A stretch of 64,000 nucleotides of DNA from Ricinus communis (GCF_019578655.1 NC_063265.1:1612001-1676000), one strand, 5' to 3'; positions 36,745 to 49,500 are shown, counted from the stretch's first letter. The notes: generated from the letters alone by a model not told the origin. Numbers and translations: made by a program.

Positions 36745-39205
36745 TTTCCTCGAGGTTTGAAATCTTAGCTGCACCTATAGGCAGAATCTTCTTTACCAAG
36801 TATAGACCTTCCTAGTTCTACCTGAACTCCCTCTCGAGTCGAATGCGATAAGTCTTGTATGCTTCAACATTAGATCACCAGCTCTACTCTTTCCTACTTT
36901 ACTTTCTTATTGAATGCCCTGACTATCCTTTTCTGATACAACTACATGTGGTATAGAGCTTTCATTCTTTTGCAACTAAAGCCAATTGTTGGTACCTTTG
37001 CTCAATCCACTAGTATTCTGATATTTCAGCCTCCAATACAACTCTTAAAGATTTCAACTCTAGCTCAACTGGAAAGATTGCTTGAGTCCCGTAAACCATA
37101 AAGTATGGCATTTGTCTAGTCAATTTTTGCTCGGTTGTCCGATATCCCCAAAATGCAGAGGGTAATTGAAATGATCAATCCTTGTGAATCCATACCATCT
37201 TTGAAAGTATTTTCTTCAGATTCTTATTAGTTGCTTCTATTGCTCCATTTGCTTGAGGTCTGTACGAAGAAGACCTATAATACTCAATCTTGTATTACGC
37301 TAGCAGGTCCATTATCTCTCCTATGAACTCTACCCTGTTATCTATTAAGATGTGATGTGGAACCCCGTATTTATAGATCAGGTTCCTTTCTATAAATCTG
37401 GCTATCTGCCTTGCCCCCAGAGTAGTGAATGACTCAGCTTTGACCCATTTAGAAAAGTAGTTAATTACTACAATTATGAACCTATGACCATCCGAAGGAC
37501 GATGATGTCGATTCCCCAAGCTACAAAAGGCCAAGGATACGTTAGGTTTGTGCAGCTGAATTGGAGGCATGTGACTAAAGTCACTATATAGCTGGCATTC
37601 TTAGCATCTCCTCACTAGCGCTATGTAATCCTTCTTCATTGTTAACTAGTAATAACCTTGCCATATGATCTTCTTGGTTAATACTGTGCCATTTATATGA
37701 GGCCCGTATACTCCTTTATGCATTTCCTCCATCACTACTTGAGCTTCCGCTTTAATCATAGATTGGAGTTGTATACTCGAAACCATTCTCCTATACATGA
37801 CTTTCTCATGGTTGATTTAGTTTCTACCTTGAATCTGGAGCGCGTACCTTTCCTTGGCGGTCGCTTCTTCTAGATGCTCCCTGCTTTCTATGAATCTCTT
37901 CAAATCATAGAACTATAGCTTCTTTTCTGGTCCCATCTGAATTTGCATTACTCGGTCCCCTAGATAACATGGCGCACTCCATTTCACAATCACCAAAAGC
38001 TTCATTAAAAGTCACAAGAGATTGATCCACATAGATGACAGAGTAGCTAGTGCATTCGACATCTGATTCTTGTCTTGAGGCAAGTGTATAAAAGAATACT
38101 TGGAGAAGTTGCACATTAAAGTCCTAAGATAGTTGACGTATGGCTTCAACCTCTCTTCTTTTACTTCCTATTCCACAGGGGCTTGTTGGATTACCAGTCT
38201 AGAGTCTCCCTAGACCATCAAATGCTTAGCTCCTGCTACCACGACTGCTTTTAATCCAAATGAACACGCTTCATACTCTGCCATATTATTGGTCACTTCA
38301 AATTTCAATCTCTTGGCCACTGGCAATATCTCCTCTTTTCGCGTGATTAGAACTACTCCTAAGCCTGCCCCTCTTGCATTCATGGCTCCATCGAAGTACA
38401 TCTTCCACTCATGGATCTCAATTGCCCCTAATTTTTTATCAGGAAATTCTAGATCTCAAGGGTCATCTCCTTCGATCGCGTTATGAGCTAGAAACTTAGC
38501 TACAACCCTACCTTTGACTACCTTCTTAGTGATGTACTCAATGTTGAACTCTGTTAGGAGCACCAACTATCTAGCCAGCTTTTTTTGTAAGAGATGGAGT
38601 TTCAAATAGGTAGTTTAGAGGGTCTATTTTTAAAATTGCTTGCACTTTATAAGACTGAAGGTAGTGCCTCAATTTTATTGTAATCCATATTATGGTTAGG
38701 CATGTCTCTTCCATGGGATTTTACTTTGACTCGTATGGCAACAACTTCTTCTTGAGATAATAGACCGCATGCTCTACATCATTGGGTCTGCTTTATGGTA
38801 GCATTGCCCCTATAGCTTCCTCTTCTAAGGCTAAGTAAAAGATAAGCGGCTTGCCATCCTTCGGCAACTTGAGTACTAGTGGCTTCATCAAATACTCCTT
38901 GATTCTGTCGAAGGCCTTCTGACAATATTCATCCTTTACAACGGGTTGATGTTTTCTTAAAAGCTTAAAGATAGGATCACAGACCATTGTGAGCTTCGAA
39001 ATGAATCTACTGATGTATTACAAATGTCCTAGGAAACCTTTGACCTCTTTCTCTATCTTCGATGCTGGCATCTCTTAAATGGTTTTGACTTTCTCTGGAT
39101 CGATCTCTATAACTCGCTAACTTACTATATGCCCTAACAGCTTCCTTAATGTAACTTCAAAAATGCTCTTCTTTAGGTTGAGTCTCAGGTGATACCTTTT
39201 CGTTC
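36745..39205 (-). pseudogene. Ty3/gypsy pol (RT, archaeal-type RNase H, integrase), Tat type, decayed
   Basis: Read on the minus strand from 39205: RT end RYHLRLNLKKSIFEVTLRKL and GFLGHL, YISRFISKLTMVCDPIFKLL (about 39060-38950), CQKAFDRIKEYLMKPLVL, then RNase H remnant AVYYLKKKLLPYESK (about 38760). A second RNase H follows at 38401-38210 (MYFDGAMNARGAGLGVVLI, NNMAEYEACSFGLKA). The integrase core is at 37570-37000: GHRFIIVVINYFSKWVKAES, where VINYF stands for the usual AIDYF, so a catalytic Asp seems changed to Asn; then YKYGVPHHILIDN, and FWGYRTTEQ / YFMVYGTQAIFPVELEL. The integrase C-terminus (GDLMLK) ends near 36800. Many stops are present. The archaeal-type RNase H supports the Tat lineage. 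Confidence 0.82.
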
Positions 39206-41512
39206 GTCCTAAAATTTACAATTTTCCATTTGCTTTATCTACAACAAAATATCATCAGCCTTTAGATCTTGTTCACTCAAACTTGTGGAGTGCCTCTCCT
39301 ATATAGTCTAGCAGTGGATACTTTAACTATATCTCCTTCGTTGATGCTCATTCTAGATTTTTTTGGATATATATGCTAAGGAATAAGTCAGATGCTTTTC
39401 AAACTTTTCTGAATTTTAAAACACATGTTGAGTTGCAACTTGGTACTAAACTAAAAGTTATTCAACAGATTAGGGAGGGGAGTACCGAGCCTTCATTAAC
39501 CATCTTATTGAAAATGGTATTCACCACAGGATATCTTGTCCTTACACATAAATACATAATGGTCTTACTAAAAGAAAGCACCACACTATACTAGAACATG
39601 GTTTATATATTTTAGCAAAGTCATAAGTTCCTTTCAAGTATTGGGATGAAGCTTTTGCCTACTTCCGTGCTTAATGGTAAGTCAACTTATGAAGTTCTTT
39701 ACAAAGTAAAACCCAATTATTTATTTCTGAAAGTGTTTGGTTGCACTTGTTATCCAAGTACCAAACCTTATAATAAACACAAACTGCAGTTTAGAAGTAC
39801 ACCATTTACTTTTACTGGCTTTAATCTCAATCACAAAGGCTATAAATGCTTAGATTCATCAAGCAGGTTATATATATTTAGAGATGTAAAATTTAATGAG
39901 GCATCATTTCCTTTTGCAAAATGTTCTTCACTTCCTTATGTTTCATCCTTTTATAATTTTATTTCATCATTTCCTTCTTCTAGTCCTCTTATTTCTTCTT
40001 TCAGACCATCATCTTAAGTAAACATTCCATCTGTTGATATGGACTTTGCTATTCCTAATACTATTGCATCTCTTTCTCCTATTACTGATGATATTGTGTC
40101 TACTAGAAATATGTCTTCTCTTGTTACAAGCTTTATGGCATTAGGTTAGTCTACTTCAACTATTGACTCAATATAAGCTACTCCTGGTGGTGGTTCTACT
40201 CAAGTTTCTTTGCAACTCAGTGTTCCTGCACCTGTTGCTCCTTTTATTGGTAATGCTCATTCAATGATCACAAAGGCTAAGGCAGGGATTCATAAGCCCA
40301 ATTTTTTTTGTCAATGTGAAGGAACCTACTACTGTTAAGTTAGCTCTTCTTCATCCATAATGGTAAGCTGCAATGATGGATGAATAGACTGCTCTTTTGT
40401 AAAATCATACTTGGCCCCTTGTACCCTTACATGCTGACAAACAACCAACTGGTTGTAAATAGTTGTTCAAAGTGAAAAAAAATCCAGATGGCGTTATTGC
40501 TAAGTACATGGCAAGAATGGTAGCTAAAGGCTTTCATTAGAAAGCTGGCTTTGACTTTAATGAGATTTTTAGCCCTATTGTTCTCACAATTTCTTTGAAA
40601 AACAACTGGCAGATTCAACAATTAGATGTAAATAATGCATTCTTCAATGGTGATCTGCAAGAGGAGGTTTATATGCAACAACTAAAAGGATTTATTGGTT
40701 CTTCTCATTTTTATTTTGTATAAGTTGCAGAAGGTGGTCTCAAATAGGCTTCAAGAGCTTGGTTTAAGAAGCTTCATAGTGCTTTGATCAAACTCGGTTT
40801 TCATTCCTCCAAATCTAATCAGTCTTTATTTATTAAAATTTCCAATGTAAATGTCACTTATTCCTAGTATATATTGATGACATACTAGTGACAAATGGTA
40901 ATTCTAATAAGATTCAAGTCTTGATTACTCAACTAAATCAACCATTTGCTCTCAAGGATCTTGGAAAGGTTAGTTACTTTCTTGGCATTCAAGTCCATTC
41001 CACAACTAAAGGCTTGCACTTGTCTCAGTTCAAGTGCATTTCTAATTTGCTTCAAAAGACCAGGATGTTGTGCAAAGGGATTAGCACTCCTATGGTTAGT
41101 AGTCTCAAACTTTCTGCCTCTGGTTCTAAACCAATTGATGATGTCCAATTATATAAGAGTACTGTTAGTGCTTTATAGTATGTGACCATAACTAGACTTG
41201 AGATCTCCTATAGTGTTAATAAAGTGCGCCAATTCATGCAAAATCTTTAAGAAGATCACTATAAAGCTATGAAAAGAATCCTTTGATACTTAAATAGCAC
41301 ATTGCAATATGGCTTGCATTTAAAAAGATCCAATCATCTTGATGTTATTGGATTCAGTGATGCTGATTGGGCCTCTGATCCTAATGATAGGAGGTCTACT
41401 TTGGGTTTCTGTGTTCTTATTGGAGACAACCTTCTTTCTTGGAATTCTAAGAAGCAATCTACTGTGTCAAGGTCCAGTACAGAGGCAAAATACAAAAGTT
41501 TAGCCAGTCTAT
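39206..41512 (+). pseudogene. Copia (Ty1) pol fragment: integrase, RT, RNase H
   Basis: Plus-strand homology starts abruptly next to the gypsy RT: FPFALSTTKYHQPLDLVHSN, YISFVDAHSRFFWIYMLRNK (integrase, about 39240-39400), LPTSVLNGKSTYEVLYKVKP and FLKVFGCTCYPSTKPYNKHK (39660-39780), RT with QLDVNNAFFNGDLQEEVYMQ (about 40620-40680), LKDLGKVSYFLGIQV (about 40950-41000), and RNase H with GFSDADWASDPNDRRSTLGF and SRSSTEAKYKSLA (41350-41510). Stops occur throughout (for example near 40140, 40385, 41178 and 41250). gag and the 5' LTR are missing; RNase H is cut where the AT-rich element begins. Confidence 0.85.
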
Positions 41513-42675
41513 ATTGAATATCCCATGACTTATATAGAGTTTTTCATAATTACTATTGAATACACCATAACTATTAAACTCCATTAAAGTCATTAAAAGT
41601 TTTAATTGAATACACCTTCGACTTTTACAGAGTTCATGATTTTATGAATGACTTTCACAAACTTTATTTAGAAATACTTTTATAGATATTGATAGCCTTT
41701 TATTGATTTTCACATATTATTATTTTTCTATTATTTAATTATTTAAAAAAAAATTTAATCATTTTGCTTTTACTATTTTTTTCATCTTTTTTTTTTCTAT
41801 GAAACATTATTCAACATAATGTTATATGTTACTCCATACACAAGTAACAAACTTTATTTTATTATTGTGTTAAATTCATATCATTTTTAAATACCTCACA
41901 ACTTGAATATATTTTTTTGTTAAGAGAATAACTTTTTAAAAATATATTATAATATTACAATTTGTCTCCAATTAAACCATCAAATTCATATCATACTCGA
42001 TATATTTATTTATTACTTATTTGATAAATACTTAAACAATAATAATCACGCTTACTAATTATTTAATAAATATATACATTGATAATCACGTTTACCAATA
42101 AAAAAATATTATCCAAATAGTCTTTCTAATAAAATCTAGAAAACTATTTAAAATTCATATTTTTATGAGGACCCTTTCAAAATTAGAGTAAAAACTTAAA
42201 TTAATTTTATTTGTATGTGTGAGTATAAGAAAATATTATTAATAAATAATTTTTAGTTTTTAAATTTTATCTAATTTCTTATATTTTTTTAAGATTAGGA
42301 ATATAGTAAAGAGAAATGAATACGATAATATAAGAGAATAAAAAAAAAGATGATTTTTTTTGTAGAAAAATTTATTAAAATCTTGAAAGAAAGTGAAAGA
42401 GAAATTTTAAAATTTTTTATTCATATCAATGCATAAAAATTAATTAAAAGTATGTAAAAGCACATTTATAAAAGTCAATGACTTTTTTAATAGTAAGTTG
42501 CTTTTAAAGACTTTATGAAGGTTATAATTGAATACCTTCTAATTTCTATAGACTTTTTAAAAGTCTTTAAAAATTTATAACGAATACCCTATTGACTTAT
42601 ACATAATTTTTCAGAATTATTATTAAATACATTCTAACTTTTAAACTCCATCCAAATCTTTAAAATTTTTAATTG
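41513..42675. mobile_element. AT-rich element with subterminal repeats, inserted in the copia relic
   Basis: An approximately 90-base motif stands at both ends in the same orientation: GAATATCCCATGACTTATA...AAGTTTTAATTGA-like (41516-41604) and GAATACCCTATTGACTTATA...TTTAATTGA (42582-42674). Related pieces in the inner sequence (42470-42560) include inverted AAAGTC/GACTTT words. There is no coding sequence. Such AACCC-poor, GAATACC-rich ends recall nonautonomous DNA elements, but terminal inverted repeats and a target duplication were not fixed. Confidence 0.5.
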
Positions 42676-42689
42676 ACCAGAAAATCCTT

Positions 42690-42900
42690 CTACCCTAAGT
42701 TTGAGAGGAAATGCTAGGAATGGTTAGTGTGTTAGTTAGTAAGCTCGTGTAGTTTGTTAGAGAGGAATAGTGTCATTATAAGAGTGGTTTGAGTGATTGT
42801 TAGTTACAGTATTTATATAACCATTCGTTTGTGTTGTAATCAGTTAGAAAATTAATAATATCACAAAAAAAATAAGATTTTCTCATTCATTTCTTTTCTT
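42690..42900 (+). repeat. Copia polypurine tract and 3' LTR, directly upstream of the PPR gene
   Basis: AAGTTTGAGAGGAA is followed by TGCTAGGAATGGTTAG, the usual copia polypurine tract and TGTTAG-type LTR start (42712). The LTR has a TATA-like ATTTATATAACC (42809-42821) and TGTTGTAATCAGTTAGAAAA. Its end was not fixed, perhaps near 42890. It presumably belongs to the copia relic at 39206-41512 and lies about 240 bases before the PPR start codon. Confidence 0.6.
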
Positions 42901-43137
42901 TTCTTTTTATAGGTTTTTCTTTATCTGATTTTCATTGATATTAGTTTAATTAGTTTATGAAACGAATTTTAGTATATCTAATTTGTTAATTTGATACTTA
43001 AAAGTTAAAATAGAAGTTGGTGGATTCAATTGGTTACAGGGGCCATTTGCTTGGAGGTTCTGAAAGTAGTAGCCAACACTGTCTGGAGGCTGACTATATA
43101 TTCTATGCTCCTTTAGCTTCCCGCCAAATTTTTAGCC

Positions 43138-45369
43138 ATGAAAAGAAGGTTAATATCAATTGGCGACCAAAGTAGTTATGCCTTTAAACAAAATCTAAGA
43201 ATTACCCATTTGGGTAAATGCGGTCGGATCGAAGATGCCATCAGAATTTTTTTAGGAATGTCTCAAAGGAACACTGTTACGTACAATTCCATGATATCTG
43301 CCTATGCGAAAAATGGTAGAGTTATAGACGCACGCGTTCTGTTTGATAAAATGCCTTGCAGAAACTTGGTATCTTGGAATACCATGATTGCCGGCTATTT
43401 GCACAATAATAAGGTTGACGAAGCCTACGAATTATTTGTTAAAATGCCTCGTAGAGACCTTTTTTCGTGGACTTTGATGATTACTTGCTATACCCAGAAT
43501 GGGATGCTTGAAAAGGCTAAACAACTTCTGAATTCACTTCCTTGTAACTATAAGAAAGATGCGGCTTGCTGGAATGCCATGATTTCCGGTTATTCCAGGG
43601 AAGGCAGATATGATGACGCAAAGAGGCTGTTTAATGAAATGCCAGTTAAAAATATAGTTTCGTGGAACTCAATGTTAGCAGGGTATACCCAAAATGGGCA
43701 AATGAGTTTAGCTTTACAGCTTTTTCATGAAATGTTGGAGCGTGATGTAGTTTCATGGAATTTGATGGTGGATGGGTTTGTTGAACTCGGTGATTTGGAT
43801 TCTGCTTGGGAGTTTTTTAAAAAAGTTCCCGAGCCAAACATTGTTTCTTGGGTTACAATGTTATATGGATTTGCAAGAAAGGGAAAGCTTTTGGAAGCTA
43901 GGAGGCTGTTTGATCAAATGCCTAGTAAAAATGTAGTTTCTTGGAATGCTATGATTTCAGCATATGTTCAGAGCCGCCAAATTGATGAGGCAGAGAAGCT
44001 ATTTGAAGAGATGCCAAAGAGAGATTCTGTGTCATGGACTACGATGATTAATGGGTATGTTCGTGCTGGTAAGCTTGATGAAGCAAGGAAAACATTGAGT
44101 AAATTGCCTTACAAGAACATTGCTGCCCAAACAGCAATGATATCTGGTTATATAAAATATAATAAAATAGATGAAGCAAGACAAATCTTCAATGAGATAG
44201 GCACCCCTGACATGGTTTGCTTCAACACTATGCTTGCAGGCTATACACAGTGTGGAAGAGTGGATGAAGCTATCCATCTATTTGAACAGATGGTCAAAAA
44301 GGACATAGTTTCATGGAATACTATGGTTGCTGCTTATGCTCAAGTAGGACAAATGGAAAGAGCTCTGAAGGTCTTTAAAGAGATGGGAGAGAGGAATTTA
44401 GTTTCCTGGAATTCATTAATTTCGGGTTTCATGCTACATGGAATGTATTTGGATGCACTGTGGTGTTTTGTGCTGATGCAACATGAAGGAAAGAAACCTG
44501 ATCAATCTACCTTTGCTTGTGCGCTCAGTTCATGTGCTATTGTTGCAGCTCTGCAAGTTGGCAGGCAGCTTCACCATCTTGTTATTAAGAGTGGTTATAT
44601 AAATGATTTGTTTGTCTGCAATGCTTTGATCACCATGTATGCTAAATGTGGAAAAATTCTGGAAGCCAAGCTTGTATTCAAAGGCATTTGTAATGCTGAT
44701 GTTGTGTCTTGGAATTCTTTGATTGGTGGGTATGCTTTAAATGGATGTGGAGAAGAGGCACTTACTCTCTTTGAGGAGATGAAGTTAGCAGGGGTGGTTC
44801 CTGATCAAGTCACTTTCATTGGTATTTTATCTGCATGTAGTCATGCTGGCCTTATTGATCAGGGTTTGGAATTATTTCATTGTATGACTCAGGTGTATGG
44901 AATTGAATCATTGGCTGAGCACTATGCTTGCATTGTTGACTTGCTTGGGCGGGCGGGAAGGTTAGATGAGGCTTTTGAAATGGTGAAGAGAATGAAAATC
45001 AAGTCCAATGCTGGTGTCTGGGGTGCATTGCTTGGTGCTTGCCGGATGCATAGGAATTTGGAACTTGGAAAATTTGCTGCTCAGAAGTTGTTGAAATTTG
45101 AACCTAACAGTACATCACATTATGTGCTCTTGTCAAACATGCATGCTGAGGCAGGAAGATGGAGTGAAGTACAGGAGGTAAGGTTAATAATGAAAGAGAT
45201 TAGCACGAGGAAGCTACCGGGCTGCAGCTGGGTTGAACTGAAAAATCAGGTACATACCTTTCTCTCTGACAACTTAACTTGGTCCACATCAGCAGATATT
45301 CATGAAACTCTACAAACCTTAACTGCTCAAATGAGAAACACTGTTCGCATGTTTGAAATCTCAGTTTGA
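43138..45369 (+). CDS. E-class pentatricopeptide repeat protein, 743 aa, intronless
   Basis: An intact single-exon gene; an in-frame TAG lies 24 bases before the ATG at 43138. The protein is an almost unbroken array of PLS-type PPR motifs from about residue 15 to 600, with recurring VSWN.MI.GY and A..LF..MP blocks. The C-terminus has the E-type block (LLGACRMHRNLELGK, HYVLLSNMHAEAGRW, GCSWVELKNQVHTF at about 620-715) and a short extension, but no DYW deaminase domain. Proteins of this class bind organelle RNA sequence-specifically and mostly guide C-to-U editing with a partner supplying the deaminase. The basic start MKRRLISIGDQ fits organelle import, mitochondrion or plastid being open. A copia LTR ends just upstream and may contribute promoter sequence. 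It resembles the Arabidopsis At4g02750-like group; the orthologue is not established. Confidence 0.93.
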   Translation: MKRRLISIGDQSSYAFKQNLRITHLGKCGRIEDAIRIFLGMSQRNTVTYNSMISAYAKNGRVIDARVLFDKMPCRNLVSWNTMIAGYLHNNKVDEAYELFVKMPRRDLFSWTLMITCYTQNGMLEKAKQLLNSLPCNYKKDAACWNAMISGYSREGRYDDAKRLFNEMPVKNIVSWNSMLAGYTQNGQMSLALQLFHEMLERDVVSWNLMVDGFVELGDLDSAWEFFKKVPEPNIVSWVTMLYGFARKGKLLEARRLFDQMPSKNVVSWNAMISAYVQSRQIDEAEKLFEEMPKRDSVSWTTMINGYVRAGKLDEARKTLSKLPYKNIAAQTAMISGYIKYNKIDEARQIFNEIGTPDMVCFNTMLAGYTQCGRVDEAIHLFEQMVKKDIVSWNTMVAAYAQVGQMERALKVFKEMGERNLVSWNSLISGFMLHGMYLDALWCFVLMQHEGKKPDQSTFACALSSCAIVAALQVGRQLHHLVIKSGYINDLFVCNALITMYAKCGKILEAKLVFKGICNADVVSWNSLIGGYALNGCGEEALTLFEEMKLAGVVPDQVTFIGILSACSHAGLIDQGLELFHCMTQVYGIESLAEHYACIVDLLGRAGRLDEAFEMVKRMKIKSNAGVWGALLGACRMHRNLELGKFAAQKLLKFEPNSTSHYVLLSNMHAEAGRWSEVQEVRLIMKEISTRKLPGCSWVELKNQVHTFLSDNLTWSTSADIHETLQTLTAQMRNTVRMFEISV

Positions 45370-46560
45370 CAATTATTACTGTTAAATTGTCATTGGCCTT
45401 ACAATTTGGTAAAGTGTTGGTGTAAATTAAATTCAAAATGGTTCAAGTGAAATGTATTTTATCAAATTGAAAATGAGCTTATAAATAAGTTCACTTTCAC
45501 CCAAATAGTCTAAGCTAATTCGGTTTGGGTCACTCCACAATTAAATGCCCTTTAATTTTGTTACTTCTTAGCAATGTCGGATTTTGGTTTCAACTATTGT
45601 TTAGCCTTTTCTATTTTTTGATACAAATTAGGGGATGATGATTTGAACTTAAGACTTTACTCAAGTTGATATATTCACTTGTCACCAGGCTAAGCAGGTG
45701 CATTAACCCTTTTCTATTCGTCAAGATATTTTATTCATTTTTTATCCATATGTATTCTATTACCCTCTTGTACATCACAAGATACAGTTTTCCTCTAGCA
45801 ATTTTTCTGCTAGTGTACATAAATGTATGTATTTTACTCGTTTTGCTTCTTAATGCAGTTATTTTTCGTGTTTTGGTTATGCATTGCATCAGTGGGCTTA
45901 AAGTGGTTTTCAGAATAAAAGACAACTTGTTTTTGGGCAATATATAAATTTTAAATGAGTGCTCGAAGAAAATTAACAGCTGATACAAGTACAAGAAAAG
46001 GGACTGTCAACAGACTTCCACGCTGAGATAGATCTGGCTTACAAAACTGATTTGAATTGCTAAAATATGGTGTACACTGATCTGTTTCCTAACATGTTCA
46101 AGGAAGCATTATGATAGACACTGTACAGTTCTGCGTTCCACAGAATAATAATGAAATCACAGGAAAATAGCTATGCATATTCAGAAGCTTCGGAAACTCT
46201 CAGCTAAACATGTCATTTAGCTCTAAACTTCCATCTGTAAAGGCAAAACAATCTCCTCTTCACTTTAAACTGAGAAAACAAGGAAAAATTCCTTTCCAAC
46301 TCGTTTCATATATATTTGAAACTATTTCAGAATATTCAATTTTCAGTATGATAAACTGCTAAAGATGGTATGCTGCTGTTGCAGCTATTAACTGTCAGAC
46401 TCTTCTTCCTTACATTCTTCAAATGTGCTATAACTTTTCAACCTACTAATCTACATATCTTCTGGGACACAATAAAAACTCATTGTGGCTACAGAAATTG
46501 ATATTATTATTTACTGTGATCATAACCATTTGGATATTAATATTATTAAATAAAAAAAGA
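45370..46560. other. 3' flank of the PPR gene, no gene seen
   Basis: AT-rich sequence with only short open frames on both strands (45666-45947 plus, 45731-45994 minus) that are not alike any family I know. It should contain the PPR 3' UTR and the end of the epimerase relic. Confidence 0.5.
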
Positions 46561-49500
46561 TTGACTGCCATCTCCATGCTATCTGTAAATTCTCTTGAAG
46601 GTCTATGTATTGAGCTGTCTAATTTAGCTCACGCCTGATTTTGGAAGGATCGCTGTAAACTTCAGCATAGTCCCCTGGCCAGCGGCTTAGGTAATCTACC
46701 TTTATATTCACACCTGTTGCCTTCTTACATGCTTCCACAAACTCCTTTACTGATCTACCTGTTATTAAAGGGAAATACACAATACTCAGAATATAAATTC
46801 AAGGGTGAAAAAGAAATTAAAAAAAAAAAAAGAAATTACATCGACTTGATAGGAATGTATCATGGTCAAGAAGGAGCTGAGAATTAGAAACTAATTAGAG
46901 CAAATGAGTTCTATAGCCTTTTCCAGTGCCAACATTGTAGATGCCCCGACCTTGGCTGGTTTTGCATGGGCAAGAGCTTTCATATGAGCATTAACTAGGT
47001 CAGTTATATCAATACGGTCCCGTTCACAGGTGCCATCAGCTGTTTTGTAATCTGTTCCTCTAATCTGTAACCATAGACACAACTTGAGTTTCCTGATTCA
47101 TTAATTATCAATTGAGCACAGGTTGTAGATCACAGCTTGATTTTTCGTTCTGCAGTTACCTTGAGTCCAGGTATTATCCCTCTAGCTGCATCAAAACAAG
47201 CACCAGATATCCGACCATGCTCGCATAGTGCAGGCCTGGGCGATTCACCTAAATGTTCTTCTGGATCTGATCCAATCACATTAAATATCTGGAAAATAGA
47301 AGTATATAAATCAAATTCCCTTATCCATTTAAATTGATTGTCAACATGACAATCTCTGCTCTTATCTAGTCTCCTGTTGCACTATATAATCATCTGTTGA
47401 AAGTTGATTAGCTAATCTGAAGATACCAACAAAGGATCATTATTTATACCACAATTAAATGGCACAATGAATTATAATCCATCTCTAAATTATATTGTTG
47501 ACCTTTCAATTTTGCACGATAGTAGAATGTAAAACAGGAAAATGTAAGACATTTTACTTCCCAGAAGGCAGTTTTCTGTACCAAGGTTTCTTTGATAGTC
47601 GTCATTCAGTCTTCTTCCGTTTCAGATTGTAACACTTTATACTGAGACCTTGAAAGAAGTACAACGAGCAGCAAGAAAACTTAGCATCAGCATTACTTGA
47701 AATCGAGAACCACATACCTTAGTATCATGAACGCCATGCCATTGGTTTTGAAGAAGTCGATTATAATATCTTCTGCCATCTTCTTGGCTTTTCCATATGG
47801 GTTGATTGGTTTCTGAAATGATATACTGGTGCAAATTAGAGGGTTTTATAGAAAAATGGAAATGGAAACAGCTGGATATTGACAGTCAATGAAGGTATCA
47901 AATATATAAACTTCACAAATTCAAACAAAGAAAAAATTCTAGTGTGTCCTAGATATAATTGCACTTCATCCTCTTTTTTCTTTCTTTTTGTCACTTTTAG
48001 TAGCCAAGGTTTGTTCTACATTTCTAAAACAGACGGCTATCTATGAAACTGTATCAAAATAGTGTCCCCGGTGCACAAGGCTCCCTGCCTGATGATTGAT
48101 GAAGGTTTCCTGGGGATTACAAAGAGGAAGCAGGCAGAGAGAGCACAGCAAGCGAAATCCAGTGTCTGTCCTCTACTGAACATAATATTAATGTAAATTG
48201 ACATTGATGAATAGGTCAAAGGTCCTGAAAGCAATTGCTAATTTAATATAATGATATACACCCATTGATGAACACCTCGAGCAGCCAGATGATTGTAATG
48301 ATTTAGTTCTTATTCCTCTGGTCTGATACAATAATCAGGCTTTTAATGAAAAACAAAATGTGAATTATATTACAGTATACATGCATCGTCATAATGCTAG
48401 CCTAATTGTAAAGGTGCATGCACAAGTAGGATACAAAATCTTACTTGATGAGTTTCTTCTGTAATTGGCATTTTTTCAGGCTCTCCATATGTTGTACAGG
48501 TGCTAGAATAAATCAATGTCTTCACATGATGTGCAGCCATTGCCTCTAAAAGTACCAAAGTATTTGATGAAATGTTGTGATCGAGACAGCAATTGCCAGC
48601 AACACTCCCCAGAGATGTATTGTAGCAAAAACATTGTGTTCCCCCTAACATTTACTTTTAGCACTTATGCAGGTTCAAAGTCGAAACGGAGGGAAGGATA
48701 CCTGAGAGGTCCGAGCGTGCTTTCACCAATATAAGCAACAGCAGCAAAATGCATGACCGCATCAAATGCATTTTCAGCAAAGATTTTGTTTACCTAATTA
48801 AGATGTTATTAAGGGAAAAAGAAATGGAACACTTGTATATACATATGTAGACATGCATGTTAGTCTTAATTACTATCATGTAGATATGACTTTTGCATCT
48901 CCTAAGTCAGCATGTATGAGCTGCAATCGGCCAGGCTCTGGAAATAGCTTTTGAAGAACTTTAACAGCAACAAAATTCCCACGAGATAGGTTGTCCTGAC
49001 AACCAAGATAGCATATAATAAATTCATCCATAGGAGACTACGTACATAATAAACATGAGTTTTCCATGTTATGGAGCTGTAAATACCACTATGGTGACAA
49101 CGGTAAGAATCCTTCAACAGTCGAAGTGCAGCGTGAGAACCTATATAACCAGCACCTCCGGTCACTAAGACACGCTTCACCCCTAGCTCACGTTAGGAGA
49201 TCTGGACAACGGTAAGAATCCTTCAACAGTCGAAGTGCAGCGTGAGAACCTATATAACCAGCACCTCCGGTCACTAAGACACGCTTCACCCCTATCTCAC
49301 GTTAGGAGATCTGGACATTTATAATACGAAAATGAAACCCAAAAGTAAGAAAGAAAAAAAACATATGATACAAATGGTTGTTAAACTTTATAATATGTTA
49401 CCTTTTTACTCATAAAATTTCAATTTGTTTCATTTAAATCATTTAATTTTAATTGTTTTTCAATTTTTAATCACATTTGCAAATGGAAGATTGACATGTC

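Larger units (their letters stand above)
17451..39205 (-). mobile_element. Old Tat-type Ty3/gypsy element (composite), left LTR to RT, right part lost
   Basis: In minus orientation this element has a 3' LTR (17451-21748, itself carrying a copia solo LTR), a 3' internal region (21749-22440), a PMD gene on the opposite strand (22597-35899, split by the element at 23429-34120), a spacer (35900-36744), and pol (INT, archaeal-type RNase H, RT; 36745-39205). It stops at a copia fragment at about 39206, so PR, gag, primer site and 5' LTR are missing. The Tat lineage is inferred from the extra archaeal-type RNase H and the antisense ORF between pol and 3' LTR, both reported for that lineage. That all parts belong to one element is an inference from order and orientation. 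Confidence 0.6.

Noticed and set aside
44032..44277. Minus-strand frame within the PPR gene, and another at 45200-45436
   Set aside because: Both are antisense shadows of a clearly coding, conserved plus-strand gene.
45628..45700. Possible SINE or tRNA-like piece (GATTTGAACTTAAGACTT)
   Set aside because: No A and B box pair at the right spacing and no poly(A) or target duplication could be seen.
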